NCBI GenBank assembly: GCA_022495995.1
Contig: JAFEMH010001475.1
Location: 1-64,000, forward strand
DNA: 64,000 bases
DNA from: Adenophora triphylla var. japonica
Taxonomy: Eukaryota; Streptophyta; Magnoliopsida; Asterales; Campanulaceae
Direction: 5' to 3'
Both the position numbers and the translations under genes were made by a program. Position 1 is the stretch's first letter, and each line of letters starts with the position of its first letter. Positions 45,165 through 54,927 of this stretch are shown piece after piece. Below the pieces are notes generated by a model. The model had not been told where the DNA came from. It saw only the letters and a program-made list of their open reading frames with translations, and searched no databases.

Positions 45165-45392
45165 TTAACAAGTATTATTAATTATAGTAGTAAGTATTCA
45201 CACTAATTATACAATTGTTAATATTATAATTGTGTATTATTTTAACAAGTATTCACACATCAACCTTTTCACTTTTTCCTTAATTTCCGTACGGAACAGT
45301 AACTGTGTCACTTGTTGGGGGACGGAGGAAGTATAATTTATGAACAGTATTATTTGAAAAAAAAATCGCACAACATAAACATAGTAGAAAAG

Positions 45393-45407
45393 GAAAATTG
45401 CTTATAA
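45393..45407 (+). promoter_or_regulatory. Core promoter of MGST3-1
   Basis: GAAAATTGCTTATAA, about 85-95 bp before the ATG. The same box precedes MGST3-2 (53592-53606, with a variant CTTGCTTACAAG at 53998) and MGST3-3 (GAAAATTTTGCTTATAA near 55403-55420). CTTATAA may serve as TATA box. Confidence 0.5.
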
Positions 45408-45487
45408 AACAACAGACAAGAGGGGCAGACGTTTCTTCATTTCCTTCCGAGTTCCCTAAACACTCAGATCGGAACCAACCGGAGAAG

Positions 45488-45607
45488 ATGGCCGGAGTAG
45501 ATTCGTTTCCAAAGGAGTACGGTTACGTTGTTCTCGGTATTGTGCTCAACTGTTTACTCAATGCCTGGATGCAAATTCAAGTCGGCAAAGCTCGCAAGAA
45601 GTATATA

Positions 45608-45669
<62 letters not shown>

Positions 45670-47782
45670 TCAATTTCATTGAACTGATTTGAAATTTCCT
45701 GTTCCTTTTATGCTAATTGACTATTTGAATTGAAATTTACTCCTTTCCTTCTAAGCCAACGCGTCCAAAAATCAAAATCGGCCGTCTTTTTTTTTTTCTG
45801 CTTTGGCTGATGATATTTCAATAATTGAAAAGTTAATTTTATGGTTTGTGAATTAAAAGCGCCCTATAACTTTTACTTGTACATAAGTAAATTTATACCT
45901 CTATAGTTCCAAAAACAATACTCCCTCCGTCCCGGACCTTGGTGCCTAGTTTGACTTTTCACGTAAATTAAGGAGAGAGTATTATATTGAAAGTGTTGTG
46001 AGTGTGAAAATAAAATAGGAGAGAGAATGAGTGGAGGGAATAGTAAATTATAATGGTGTTGTGAGTATTAAAATAATGTAGGAGAGAGAATGAGTGGAGG
46101 GAATAGTAAAGATTCCTTTCCATTTTAGGAAATGTGCACGTAGGTTTGGGACGCCCAAAATGGAAAGTGTGCACGTAGGTATGGGACGGAGGGAGTATGA
46201 TTTTTTGGTAAATTTTGGCACATACTTACAATTATAAGTTCTTATATGTATAAATTCTTAAAATTTGTTAATAGTGTCATTTCATCAGCAATGGCATAAT
46301 AAATGTATGTTAAATAGCGATTTGATGTTGTATTGATCCTTTTTCCAATGAGTCTAAATTTCCGACATGATCAGTATATTTGGAAGACCGTCGGATCACT
46401 AGAACGGAGTAGTACAAATTGTGGTATACAAGTCGGATCACTAGAACGGAGTAGTACAAATTGTAGTATACAAAGCGGTACAATAAATTTGGAATCATTT
46501 CCAATACGGGAAGTGAATTAATCTATTGAGCAGAGGGAGTGCGGATCTCTTTTGAACTTACTAATGTTTCTTTGCGTGATAACTATCCCAAAAATACGAT
46601 TTGAATGATGGAGAGAGTTTAATATATACCAACTCTAAGGCCAAATTTAATCTAGTGTACCAAAAAAGTCCCCCGATGCATCATTGGACGGAAGGGCAAA
46701 TCCTTCTTCCAACACAGGCACACTCTCTTGTTAGAGATATTATCCCACGTTGGGAATTAACAAACCTTGCCTATAATATATAAAGATCCTGAGTCACTCT
46801 CCTTAGTACCAATTGGTTTTAAGGTGGAACCTCAGACTTTAAGATCTCTCACACGTGTGCATTATTCCTTGTACTAATTTTGTAATCTCTCATTATGTTT
46901 GTTATTGCTGATTGTTTATGGAATATATACAGGTACAAGGTGTTTTACCCGGCACTTTATGCTACGGAAGCTGAAAACAAGGATGCCGAGCTCTTTAACT
47001 GTGTTCAGGTTTGATTCTATTTTGGATTTTTAAATAGCGTTTTCATTTGTTGGAAGTAAATGAATATTGGGTTTAATGTTGGTGGGTAATTTGGTTGCAG
47101 AGAGGGCACCAGAACTCTCTAGAGAATATACCTATCTTCTTTATCCTGATGATCTTAGGAGGAATTAAGCATCCAATTGTAGCTACATCTCTTGGTTTAA
47201 TATATAACGTTAGTCGTTATTTCTATTTCACCGGCTATTCCACTGGTGATCCCAAGAAACGTCTTAGTCCCGGGTATGTCAATCTTTCCATAACTACTTT
47301 GATTGTGGTATTTGAAGAACAATAATTTCATGCTTAATTAAAAGAATTCACATTTCACATTTAACCACCAAATTTACAGTATTCAATGAACTGACCTTGT
47401 GCTATACATAATTGAATCTTTATTGATCAAGTAGGCAAAGTTGTATTGTCTGAATCTTAGTAAATTTGTTTCTAGGTGTTTATGAAGTTAAAAGTCTCAT
47501 TTCAAAAGTGTGAATCCAGAGACTTTTGGTGTAAATTTATATGTATACACATAGATGGCTATAAGGAGAATGCCTTTAGGGAGTAGATGATTTATTATCA
47601 TATCCATTGGTGTACATGCAGGTTTGGGAGACATTGATTTGATATGTACACAAGAATTCTACTCGTAAATCGGTCTTTGAATAAATTTTCTTTTCCACGT
47701 GTGCAGAAAATATGGCGGTTTGGTATGGGTGGGGCTTTTGGGTTGCACGATCTCCTTTGCAGTCAGTCTTCTAAAGGCCTGA
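45488..47782 (+). CDS. MGST3: Microsomal glutathione S-transferase 3 (MAPEG family), copy 1
   Basis: Four exons, 45488-45600, 46933-47008, 47101-47273 and 47707-47782, with GT-AG borders, encode 145 residues, the normal length for plant MGST3. The protein starts MAGVDSFPKEYGYVVLGIVL and includes the conserved ENKDAELFNCVQRGHQNSLE, FFILMILGGIKHP and YNVSRYFYFTGYSTGDPKKR segments, with four predicted membrane helices. Family knowledge: an endoplasmic-reticulum or outer-membrane enzyme using glutathione to conjugate electrophiles or reduce lipid hydroperoxides. Intron 1 holds a TC/AC microsatellite and a MITE. The upstream promoter is split by the 5.5-kb insertion. A second copy of exon 4 lies at 50781. 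The start is the first ATG and aligns with paralogues. Confidence 0.92.
45607..45664 (+). repeat. (TC)n(AC)n compound microsatellite in MGST3-1 intron 1
   Basis: About 14 TC units followed directly by about 15 AC units, starting a few bases after the splice donor. Confidence 0.95.
45921..46195. mobile_element. Stowaway-type MITE (275 bp) in MGST3-1 intron 1
   Basis: The ends are CTCCCTCCGTCCC and GGGACGGAGGGAG, with TA on both sides (45919-45920, 46196-46197). Internal tandem GGAGAGAGAATGAGTGGAGG units are shared with the MITEs at 52113 and 62273. Confidence 0.9.
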
Positions 47783-48042
47783 TTAAGAAGCATGCTCAAC
47801 ATCATCCTTGGTCTGATCATCTGATGGATAGATAATCAGCTCTTCCTTTTCTCGCTTCTGCTTTTGATACTGTGTTTTCCCTACCGTAGTTTTTTTCTTT
47901 TCTTTTTTCATGTTAAATGTATGATTTCATGGTATTATAGTGCTCTTTTTTTGTGATCCTTTTTGGCCTGGAAGACCATATTGTTTGTATTGTACCTTTG
48001 CGCTAGATCTTTCCCTATTGCCTAAGCTAAGTTGTACTAGTG
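47622..48042 (+). repeat. Copy 1 of duplicated MGST3-1 terminal exon and 3' flank
   Basis: The segment from GCAGGTTTGGGAG through exon 4, the 3' UTR and AGTTGTACTAGTG is repeated at 50691-51131 with few differences. The duplicated unit originally continued into GATTGTGCAGC..., which is now split off by the Copia element inserted at GATTG. Confidence 0.9.
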
Positions 48043-48047
48043 GATTG

Positions 48048-50537
48048 TGTTAGGATCGCTCACACATACAAGAAATTCGCAACAAGAGAAATCAAACAAC
48101 ACACAATACGAAATAAAGACAAAACACACAATATTTCGTGGTTCGGCTAAAAGCCTATTCCACCCAAAATATAACTTCTATATATTTCTTGATATTACAA
48201 GAATGGAGACACCCTCTCTCTCAACACTCTTGAATATCCTCACCAATCGCATACAAGCGTACAATTTCTCTCTCTAAATTGTAAACCTATGCTAACTCTC
48301 TCAAGTTCTCTCCAATTCTTAACTAGTGAAGCCTATTTATATAGGGAAGGCACACCCACTTTTCCCCTTTCCTAACCGGTATGGGATTACTATTCCTTCT
48401 CCTAACCAATATGGGATAAGTAATATTTTCCTACTCATAATAGGATTTAGGCAATATTGGTCAAATTCCTAACAAATCTCCCCTTGACCAAAATTCCCTA
48501 AAATTTCATCAACTCCAGAGAAGCAAACTCTTTTCCCATTCTTCTTCCCCTTTTTGTCATCACAAAAGGATCTTTCACGCAAGGATTGCCCCTCCAAATA
48601 GCAAATATTCCTCGCACCTTTTCTCCCTTGAAGAATCAAACGCTTTCCTTTGTACACTTTGCACGTCTGTCTTCTTCCAACATATCGATACCCACGAGAT
48701 GTCAAAACTCCTAGTGAAAGCAAATTCGCAGTCGCACCAGGAACATACTTCACATTCAAAGCGATTTTCACAGACCCATCATAAAGCTTGAAACGTACAC
48801 TCCCAACACCTTCAATCTTCAATTTCTGCACATTACCAACTTTGATTTCTCCGAAATTTCCCTCCGATCGCAAAGTGTCAAACATAGCTCGATCCTTACA
48901 AATATGAATTGAAGCAGCTGATTCTAGCACCCATTCAGACTTCTTCTCCTCAATCACATCAGCAGCAGCTATAGTTTCTGTCAAAAGAAAATCTCCATTA
49001 TTACTATCAATTGTGTTGACCTTCTCCTCGTCAACCTTTTTCTTTCCTTTCACACCACGTAAACTTTTCAAATCATCACGAAATTGTGGGCAACGCATCT
49101 GCATATGACCAGTCTCTCCACAGTAGAAGCACTCAATCTTACTCATATCTCTATCTCCCCTAGATTGAGACCTTCCTCTTCCTTTTGAGCCACCACGATT
49201 ATAATTTCTCCCTCTTTCAGAACCATCCGCAACTAGTACTCTGTCACCATTGGAGAAGCTATCACTCCTCGTCATCCTTTCATTATCCCTCAACGCCTTA
49301 ACCACATCATCAAGTGTTAAAGTAGTCCTACATGTCAACATCGTCTGCACAAAAGGCTTGTAGGACTTGGGTAATGAAGTCAACAATAACAAAGCTTGCT
49401 CCTCATCTTTAATTGTCTCATCAACATTAGACAATCGACATACTAGTTGACTGAAAGAATTAATATGGTCATGCAAATTACCCCCTTCATCAAACTTCAA
49501 ACAATATAAATCCATCTTTAAGAATAACCGATTAGTCAGTGACTTAGACGCATAGATACTAGCAAGTTTCTCCCAAATACCCCTCGCTGTTGTCTCTTTC
49601 AAAACACTATATTTAATTTCAGGAGCAAGTGCTAACCTTATCGTACTCGAAGCCCTCTTCTGAATTTTGGCCCAATCTACGTCTTTCATCTCATCCGGCT
49701 TGTTCTCTTTCAAAGCTTCATCAAGTCCTTGTTGAATCAACACATCTTGGATTGTCATCTGCCACACCGTGAAATCCATCTTCCCATCGAAGGTCGGGAC
49801 TTGATACTTCGATACCCCAATATCCATATTCCTCAAAATATGAATTTCTTCAAACTGCTGCTGCTGTCCGGATATAATTCCCGATGTCTGGGACCTTCAA
49901 ATCCAATCTCCACCGTTTAGATTTAAGATATATTAGTCCCGAAGCTACTCACCAAAAATCAGCCCGATCCAACGGTAAACGAACGCTGTACGTCAATTTT
50001 CCTACCGCTGCGCTGAAAAAAACGAACCAGAAACTGCAATTTCTTTCTTCAATTTTTTTTGCTCTCTTTTCTTGATGCGAATTCTTCTCTTCAACCAGGC
50101 TCTGATACCACTTGTTAGGATCGCTCACACATACAAGAAATTCGCAACAAGAGAAATCAAACAACACACAATACGAAATAAAGACAAAACACACAATATT
50201 TCGTGGTTCGGCTAAAAGCCTATTCCACCCAAAATATAACTTCTATATATTTCTTGATATTACAAGAATGGAGACACCCTCTCTCTCAACACTCTTGAAT
50301 ATTCTCACCAATCGCATACAAGCGTACAATTTCTCTCTAAATTGTAAACCTATGCTAACTCTCTCAAGTTCTCTTCAATTCTTAACTAGTGAAGCCTATT
50401 TATATAGGGGAGGCACACCCACTTTTCCCCTTTCCTAACCGGTATGAGATTACTATTCCTTCTCCTAACCAATATGGGATAAGTAATATTTTCCTACTCA
50501 TAATAGGATTTAGGCAATATTGGTCAAATTCCTAACA
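48048..50537 (-). mobile_element. Gag-only Copia LTR retrotransposon (TR-GAG type), 2.49 kb, complete
   Basis: The LTRs are 48048-48474 (427 bp) and 50113-50537 (425 bp), beginning TGTTAGGATCG and ending CCTAACA. They differ by about four substitutions and one 2-bp repeat-length change (about 1%). The target duplication GATTG is at 48043-48047 and 50538-50542. On the minus strand the PBS TGGTATCAGAGC (50099-50110, initiator tRNA-Met type) follows the 5' LTR, and a purine tract AAGGGGAGATT (48475-48487) precedes the 3' LTR. It encodes one gag ORF and no integrase, RT or RNase H. It is a recent, non-autonomous insertion. Confidence 0.95.
48469..49836 (-). CDS. Copia gag-protease-like polyprotein of the gag-only element
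   Basis: An uninterrupted 455-codon ORF. Residues about 10-190 form the UBN2-type gag domain (YQVPTFDGKMDFTVWQM ...). Residues 236-249 are a CCHC knuckle, CFYCGETGHMQMRC. Residues 302-312 read WVLESAASIHI at the place where Copia proteases have a W-x-LDSGAS-type active site, so the catalytic Asp is Glu and the Gly is Ala; the protease is probably inactive. The ORF runs through the purine tract, and its TAG stop lies inside the first bases of the 3' LTR. The ORF is open despite loss of pol, so gag may still be made and used in trans with an autonomous relative. Confidence 0.9.
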   Translation of the reverse strand: MRNMDIGVSKYQVPTFDGKMDFTVWQMTIQDVLIQQGLDEALKENKPDEMKDVDWAKIQKRASSTIRLALAPEIKYSVLKETTARGIWEKLASIYASKSLTNRLFLKMDLYCLKFDEGGNLHDHINSFSQLVCRLSNVDETIKDEEQALLLLTSLPKSYKPFVQTMLTCRTTLTLDDVVKALRDNERMTRSDSFSNGDRVLVADGSERGRNYNRGGSKGRGRSQSRGDRDMSKIECFYCGETGHMQMRCPQFRDDLKSLRGVKGKKKVDEEKVNTIDSNNGDFLLTETIAAADVIEEKKSEWVLESAASIHICKDRAMFDTLRSEGNFGEIKVGNVQKLKIEGVGSVRFKLYDGSVKIALNVKYVPGATANLLSLGVLTSRGYRYVGRRQTCKVYKGKRLILQGRKGARNICYLEGQSLRERSFCDDKKGKKNGKRVCFSGVDEILGNFGQGEIC

Positions 50538-50542
50538 GATTG

Positions 50543-51234
50543 TGCAGCATGGATGTAGTGTGTTGGTAGTGGCCGAGCATGGTGTGGTACTGCTGGTGGT
50601 GGGAGTCTTGGATGTAGAGGTGAGCGCTCAGGGACGATTATGATTATGGATGTAGTGTGTTGGTAGTGGCCGAGCATGGTGTGGCAAAGTTGCAGGTTTG
50701 GGAGAAATTGATTTGATATGTACACAAGAATTCTACTCGTAAATCGGTCTTTGAATAAATTTTCTTTTCCACGTGTGCAGGAAATATGGCGGTTTGGCAA
50801 TGGTGGGGCTTTTGGGTTGCACGATCTCCTTTGCAGTCAGTCTTCTAAAGGCCTGATTAAGAAGCATGCTCAACATCATCCTTGGTCTGATCATCTGATG
50901 GATAGATAATCAGCTCTTCCTTTTCTCGCTTCTGCTTTTGATACTGTGTTTTCCCTACTGTAGTTTTTTTTTCTTTTTCCTTTTTGGTTTTATTGTCATG
51001 TTAAATGTATGATTTCATGGTATTATAGTGCTCTTTTTTTGTGATCCTTTTTGGCCTGGAAGACCATATTGTTTGTATTGTACCTTTGCGCTAGATCTTT
51101 CCCTATTGCCTAAGCTAAGTTGTACTAGTGGATTGTGCAGCATGGATGTAATGTGTTGGTAGTGGCCGAGCATGGTGTGGTACTGCTGGCGGTGGGAGTC
51201 TTGGATGTAGAAGTGAGCGCTCAGGGACGATTAT
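50543..51234 (+). repeat. Copy 2 of duplicated MGST3-1 exon 4 region
   Basis: GATTGTGCAGCATGGATGTA...GGGACGATTATGATT occurs at 50538-50652 and again at 51134-51238, with a partial third copy at 50653-50688. The exon-bearing part at 50691-51131 matches 47622-48042. The tandem duplication therefore comprises exon 4, the 3' UTR and about 110 bp of downstream sequence. Confidence 0.85.
50781..50856 (+). CDS. Duplicate terminal exon of MGST3-1 (alternative exon 4b)
   Basis: Preceded by the same ACGTGTGCAG acceptor as exon 4 and of identical length (76 bp). Joined to exon 3 (ending 47273) it keeps the frame and ends LLGCTISFAVSLLKA-stop. It differs from exon 4 only at GGLVWVG versus GGLAMVG in the last membrane helix. 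The A-M variant is closer in character to MGST3-2 (A-L-L). Use of this exon would need an intron of about 3.5 kb that contains the Copia element. Confidence 0.6.
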
Positions 51235-51238
51235 GATT

Positions 51239-51692
51239 TATTTTTTTATCCAGGTTCCCAGCTTCGCCGGATTAATTCTGGACCACCGGGCCCCTCAGTA
51301 TATTGGCGGAGGTAAATCGCGGGATGTGCCCTATGCAGGCAGTACCCCTTATACTCCAGAGCCCCAAGGGAGCCCTCCTACAAGGCATTTATATCACTCT
51401 TACATCACCAATTGGCTGTTCCAGCTGCTCCTGCCAAAGAGGCATTTGCATCACTCCTACAACACCAATTGGTTGCTCCAGCTGCTCCTGCCAAGATTCG
51501 AACTTCCCACACTGAGGATACAAGCCCAGCAATGCTGCTTCCTTAATTGCACGGATGTGTCCCGGGGGGTTCCTAAGGACCCTGAAACCAAGGTAGGAAT
51601 TAAAGCCCAAAAAATCCCCTTGGGGGGACTCGAACCGGTGACCTCCCCTTCGAAAAGCCGCCATGATACCACTAGGCCAAGGCCCATTAGGT
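51239..51692 (-). mobile_element. tRNA-derived SINE with 11-bp target duplication
   Basis: Read on the minus strand from 51692, the head holds a pol III A box TGGCCTAGTGG (51668-51678) and B box GGTTCGAGTCC (51627-51637). A unique body follows with a 42-bp internal direct repeat around CAGGAGCAGCTGGAGCAACC, then an A-rich tail (ATAAAAAAATAAA). CGATTATGATT flanks it at 51228-51238 and 51693-51703. At 454 bp it is long for a plant SINE. The ORFs at 51233-51724 are by-products. Confidence 0.85.
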
Positions 51693-51749
51693 CGATTATG
51701 ATTATTGATATTATGGGTAGTTGAGGAGTGGTGGTGGTGGCGGTGGAGG

Positions 51750-52110
51750 CAGTCAGGGGCGGATTTAGTGTAGGAGGTGGGGGTGTACTAGCACCCGGTC
51801 AAATTCTATTTCTCGTTAAAAAAAAATTATTTACTAAGTGCATCTTCAAATAAGATTACTTAATTTTTACATTTGCAATTTATAGATTTTATGAGTAGTT
51901 CAGTGGGTAAATTGTTAAAGTTTATCACTAAAAATCAGATTTCAAATCCTACTAGCTACAAAATATTTCAAATTAGCCTAAAGAAATAAATTTATTTATT
52001 TTACAAAATCTTAATTAAATTTTTTTATAATCATATCATAAATATAGTTTTTATTCATTGTTTAACAAAAGTTTCTAACGGTTCCGTCAAAAATTCCTTG
52101 GTTACTAATA
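51750..52110. other. Intergenic AT-rich interval with possible hAT-type end and decayed tRNA-like piece
   Basis: CAGGGGCGGATTTAG at about 51753 resembles a common hAT terminal motif but no partner end was found. A tRNA-like box pair (TAGTTCAGTGGGTAA near 51895 and TTTCAAATCCTA near 51940) suggests an old SINE. No gene is seen. Confidence 0.3.
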
Positions 52111-52112
52111 TA

Positions 52113-52407
52113 CTCCCTCCGTCCACTTACATAGTTCACAGTTACTGTTCACGCGTGGATTTAGGAAAAAAATAATGATATAAATGTTGTGAGTGTAAAA
52201 ATAAAATAGGATAGAGAATGAGTGGAGGGAATAGTAAATTATAATGGTGTTGTGAGTATTAAAATAATGTAGGAGAGAGAATGAGGGGAGTAGGGTTAAT
52301 ATTTTAATAATAAAAACTTTCCATTTTAGGTAAAAAAAACAAAGTGTGAAGTATGTATTTGAACGCCCAAAATAGAAAGTGTGAAGTATGTAAGTGGACG
52401 AAGGGAG
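52113..52407. mobile_element. Stowaway-type MITE (295 bp)
   Basis: Starts CTCCCTCCGTCCAC and ends GTGGACGAAGGGAG, with TA on both sides. The body matches the MITE in MGST3-1 intron 1. Confidence 0.85.
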
Positions 52408-52824
52408 TATATCATCTTTGGCCCTGATCTACGACTTTTGAAACATTAGATCTCTTTATACGAATATAAGAACGACCCCTATAGATATGCATCTCAATTC
52501 ACCAATGAGTGAATTAGTTCTCCAAGCAAAGTCATCGCAATGCTGAATTGATCTTATCTTTTACAAAAAGAAAAAATACGACCAATAATAGCCACATTGT
52601 GCATCATGTCGTGTTACTTCTTAATCTATCATATCATCTTCTTTCAGACAACACTTTCTCTATTCAATTGTGGCACATGTTCTCTAAAATGTGTGAATTT
52701 CATTGTTTATAACTGTCATTATTCAAATTCACTTTTAATATGTCTAAAATGTGTGAATTTCAATGTTTATTACTGACACTTTATAATATTCAAACTGACA
52801 CTTTTAACACTTGTTAAAAAACTG

Positions 52825-53019
52825 TCAGTTTGAATGTTATAATGATCGGTATGATTATTCGTATAAATGATTGAAAGACCGACACTTTGAACATATAAAC
52901 TGATATTTTTATCAAGCATGGAGTTGGAGTGTATAAAGGTGTTGGTTATTTCTAACCCCTCAATAACTAATAATCAAGTGAGACCTAAATTCTTTAGTTT
53001 GGAGTTTTTAGGAAAAGGG
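52825..53019 (+). repeat. Copy 2 of the ~190-bp dispersed duplicate
   Basis: See 27448-27641. The shared block ends sharply at TTTTTAGGAAAAG, and the flanks are unrelated. The rest of 52410-53540 is AT-rich with no recognisable gene. Confidence 0.7.
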
Positions 53020-53540
53020 ACAATGGGATTCTCAATTATTCAAAACTTAATCGTAACAAATGTACGGATTTCTATAATCTCAAATCTATGATCATTCTAG
53101 ACGAGAATTCTAATAGCTTGACGAAGAGGTGAATGGATAGTTTTCTCTTCCCACTTCAATCGATTCAAGAACTCGAGAACGAACTAAGTCCCTGTTCAGA
53201 TATCTCAAATTAGATATCGAGAAATGGGATTTTTCATAAAATTAGTATTCTCGTACATATATAGATGATTTATTTTTTATAGAATTTACCGTTTCCGTAT
53301 TAAAACTAATAAAAATTACACTTTTAAACGTTAAAACTGATAATTTATAATATTAACACTGAAAGAAATTCAGAACAAACAAATATTTTATTTGTTAAAA
53401 CCATTTTTTCCTACACCAATAAACAACTGATTTTTTATTAAGACGGATGTATACAAATATCTGGGGAAAAAACAATAATCAACAATTAGATATTTTCTAT
53501 ATTTTGATAAGGATGTATATAAATATCTGAGAAGCGAAAA

Positions 53541-53785
53541 AGTCACAGTCAAATATATACATTTCTTGGGCAAAAAGCCAGAACAGTAAGAGAAAATTGC
53601 TTATAAGAGGTAGGGCCAAAAAAAACCGCGAAAACAACTAGCCATTAAAAATGGGATTAAAAATCGGATCGAATCAATAGTATTGAATTGATTCTGCTTT
53701 CAAATTTTTATAAAATTAATTATTTGGTCTGGTCCTGATTTATAAAAATATGTATACGATCCTGAAATGAAATTGGACTGGATCG

Positions 53786-53859
<74 letters not shown>

Positions 53860-54005
53860 AGTCCCGATCCTAATTTTATACAATTTTGATAAAACCCTAA
53901 TCAATTAGGACCAAACCACCAAGAGGGCTGCTGAACTCACTCAAGCAAAAAGTCAAAGTCAAATATATGCATCCCTTGGGCAAAAAGCCAGAACAAACTT
54001 GCTTA
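53541..54005 (+). promoter_or_regulatory. Duplicated promoter segment of MGST3-2 around a (TA)n tract
   Basis: AAAAAGTCAMAGTCAAATAT ... CTTGGGCAAAAAGCCAGAAC occurs at 53541-53585 and 53946-53990. Between them is a TA microsatellite of about 33 units (53788-53854). The block also precedes MGST3-1 but is split there. Confidence 0.65.
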
Positions 54006-54109
54006 CAAGAGGGGTTGCTGAACTTCCCAGCATAATATCCTCGTTCCCTTCCAAGTAATTTTCAAACACCAAACAAAGAAAACAAACACTCGGATAGTAA
54101 CCGGAAAAG

Positions 54110-54927
54110 ATGGCCGGAGTAGAATTGATTCTTTCGAAGGAATACGGTTACGTCATTCTCGGTATCGTACTCCACTGTTTCATCAATGCCTGGATGCTAA
54201 TTCAAGTCGACTTAGCCCGCAAGAAGTACTCTAATATATACTCTTCTCTCTCACAGATATACACATACAAATTTCAGTTTCGTTGAACTGATTTGAAATT
54301 TTTAGTTATTTTTCTCTACGTGTACGATACAGGGGGCAGCCGCCCCCTTTAGTTTTGGGAAATGTCAAAATTTTCTCCTGTAATTATAGGTACAAGGTGT
54401 ATTACCCAAATCTTTATGCTGCAGAAGCTGAAAACAAGGATGCTAAGCTCTTTAACTGTATCCAGGTTTAATTCTATTTGAAATTTGAAATGGTTTAAAT
54501 CTAGTTTTTTTTTCTTTTCTTTTTATTTCATTAATTTTAATTTGATTTGGTTGCAGAGAGGGCACCAGAACACACTGGAGAACATGCATATCTTCTTCAT
54601 CCTGATGATTTTAGGAGGGATTAAGCATCCGATCGTAGCTGCATCGCTTGGTTTAATATATAACGTTAGTCGTTATTTCTTTTTCACCGGATATTCCACC
54701 GGTGATCCCAAGAAACGTCACACTCTCGGGTATGCCAATCTTATTTTCATTCATGTCTTGAAGAACAATGATTAATATCATGTCGCGTAGTTAATAAATG
54801 TCGCATCTTTGACTTTTTTTGGCCAACTTTGAGTATTTTCGCCGTGCGCAGGAGATATGGTGCTTACGCATTGTTGGGACTTTTGGGTTGTACGATCTCC
54901 GTTGCGGTCAGTCTTCTAAGGGCCTAA
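54110..54927 (+). CDS. MGST3: Microsomal glutathione S-transferase 3 (MAPEG family), copy 2
   Basis: Exons 54110-54225, 54390-54465, 54557-54729 and 54852-54927, all GT-AG, encode 146 residues. Exons 2, 3 and 4 have exactly the lengths of copy 1 (76, 173 and 76 bp); exon 1 has one extra codon (MAGVELILSKEYGYVILG). Conserved MAPEG segments are present (ENKDAKLFNCIQRGHQNTLE, LGGIKHPIVAASLGLIYNVS, FTGYSTGDPKKRHTLG). The protein ends LLGCTISVAVSLLRA. Introns are much shorter than in copy 1 and free of insertions. It is probably a functional membrane glutathione transferase/peroxidase. A GC-rich hairpin (GGGGGCAGCCGCCCCC) lies in intron 1 near 54332. Confidence 0.92.

Larger units (their letters stand above)
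39884..45365. mobile_element. 5.5-kb insertion with ~30-bp terminal inverted repeats, PMD gene, OB-fold pseudogene and palindrome clusters
   Basis: Identical 20-bp inverted cores CAAATAATACTGTTCATAAA lie at 39892-39911 and, reverse-complemented, at 45337-45356, flanked on both outer sides by T/A runs. The unit splits a promoter that is continuous in the paralogue. Its contents, left to right, are a palindrome cluster, an OB-fold pseudogene (+), an inverted palindrome cluster, a PMD gene (-), AT-rich DNA with a TTTAGGG patch at 44810-44860, an ATT microsatellite, and a Stowaway-type end at 45319-45333. No recognised transposase. It could be one element or a composite of nested insertions. Target duplication not resolved. 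Confidence 0.6.

Noticed and set aside
39884..45365. Integrated DNA virus or virus-like replicon suggested by the palindromes
   Set aside because: No replication protein, capsid or polymerase motif is seen. The contents are plant mobile and host-gene sequences with introns.
45398..45682. Upstream-extended MGST3-1 ORF
   Set aside because: It starts from a non-conserved codon in the leader and runs into the TC/AC microsatellite of intron 1. The ATG at 45488 matches both paralogues.
47701..47782. Frameshift in the first copy of MGST3 exon 4
   Set aside because: It first looked as if one base was missing relative to exon 4b. Counting shows GAAATATGG versus AAAATATGG, a substitution, and both copies stay in frame.
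54485..54775. ORF covering MGST3-2 exon 3 with extra ends
   Set aside because: It reads from intron 2 through exon 3 into intron 3. The splice sites and paralogue lengths give the real exon as 54557-54729.
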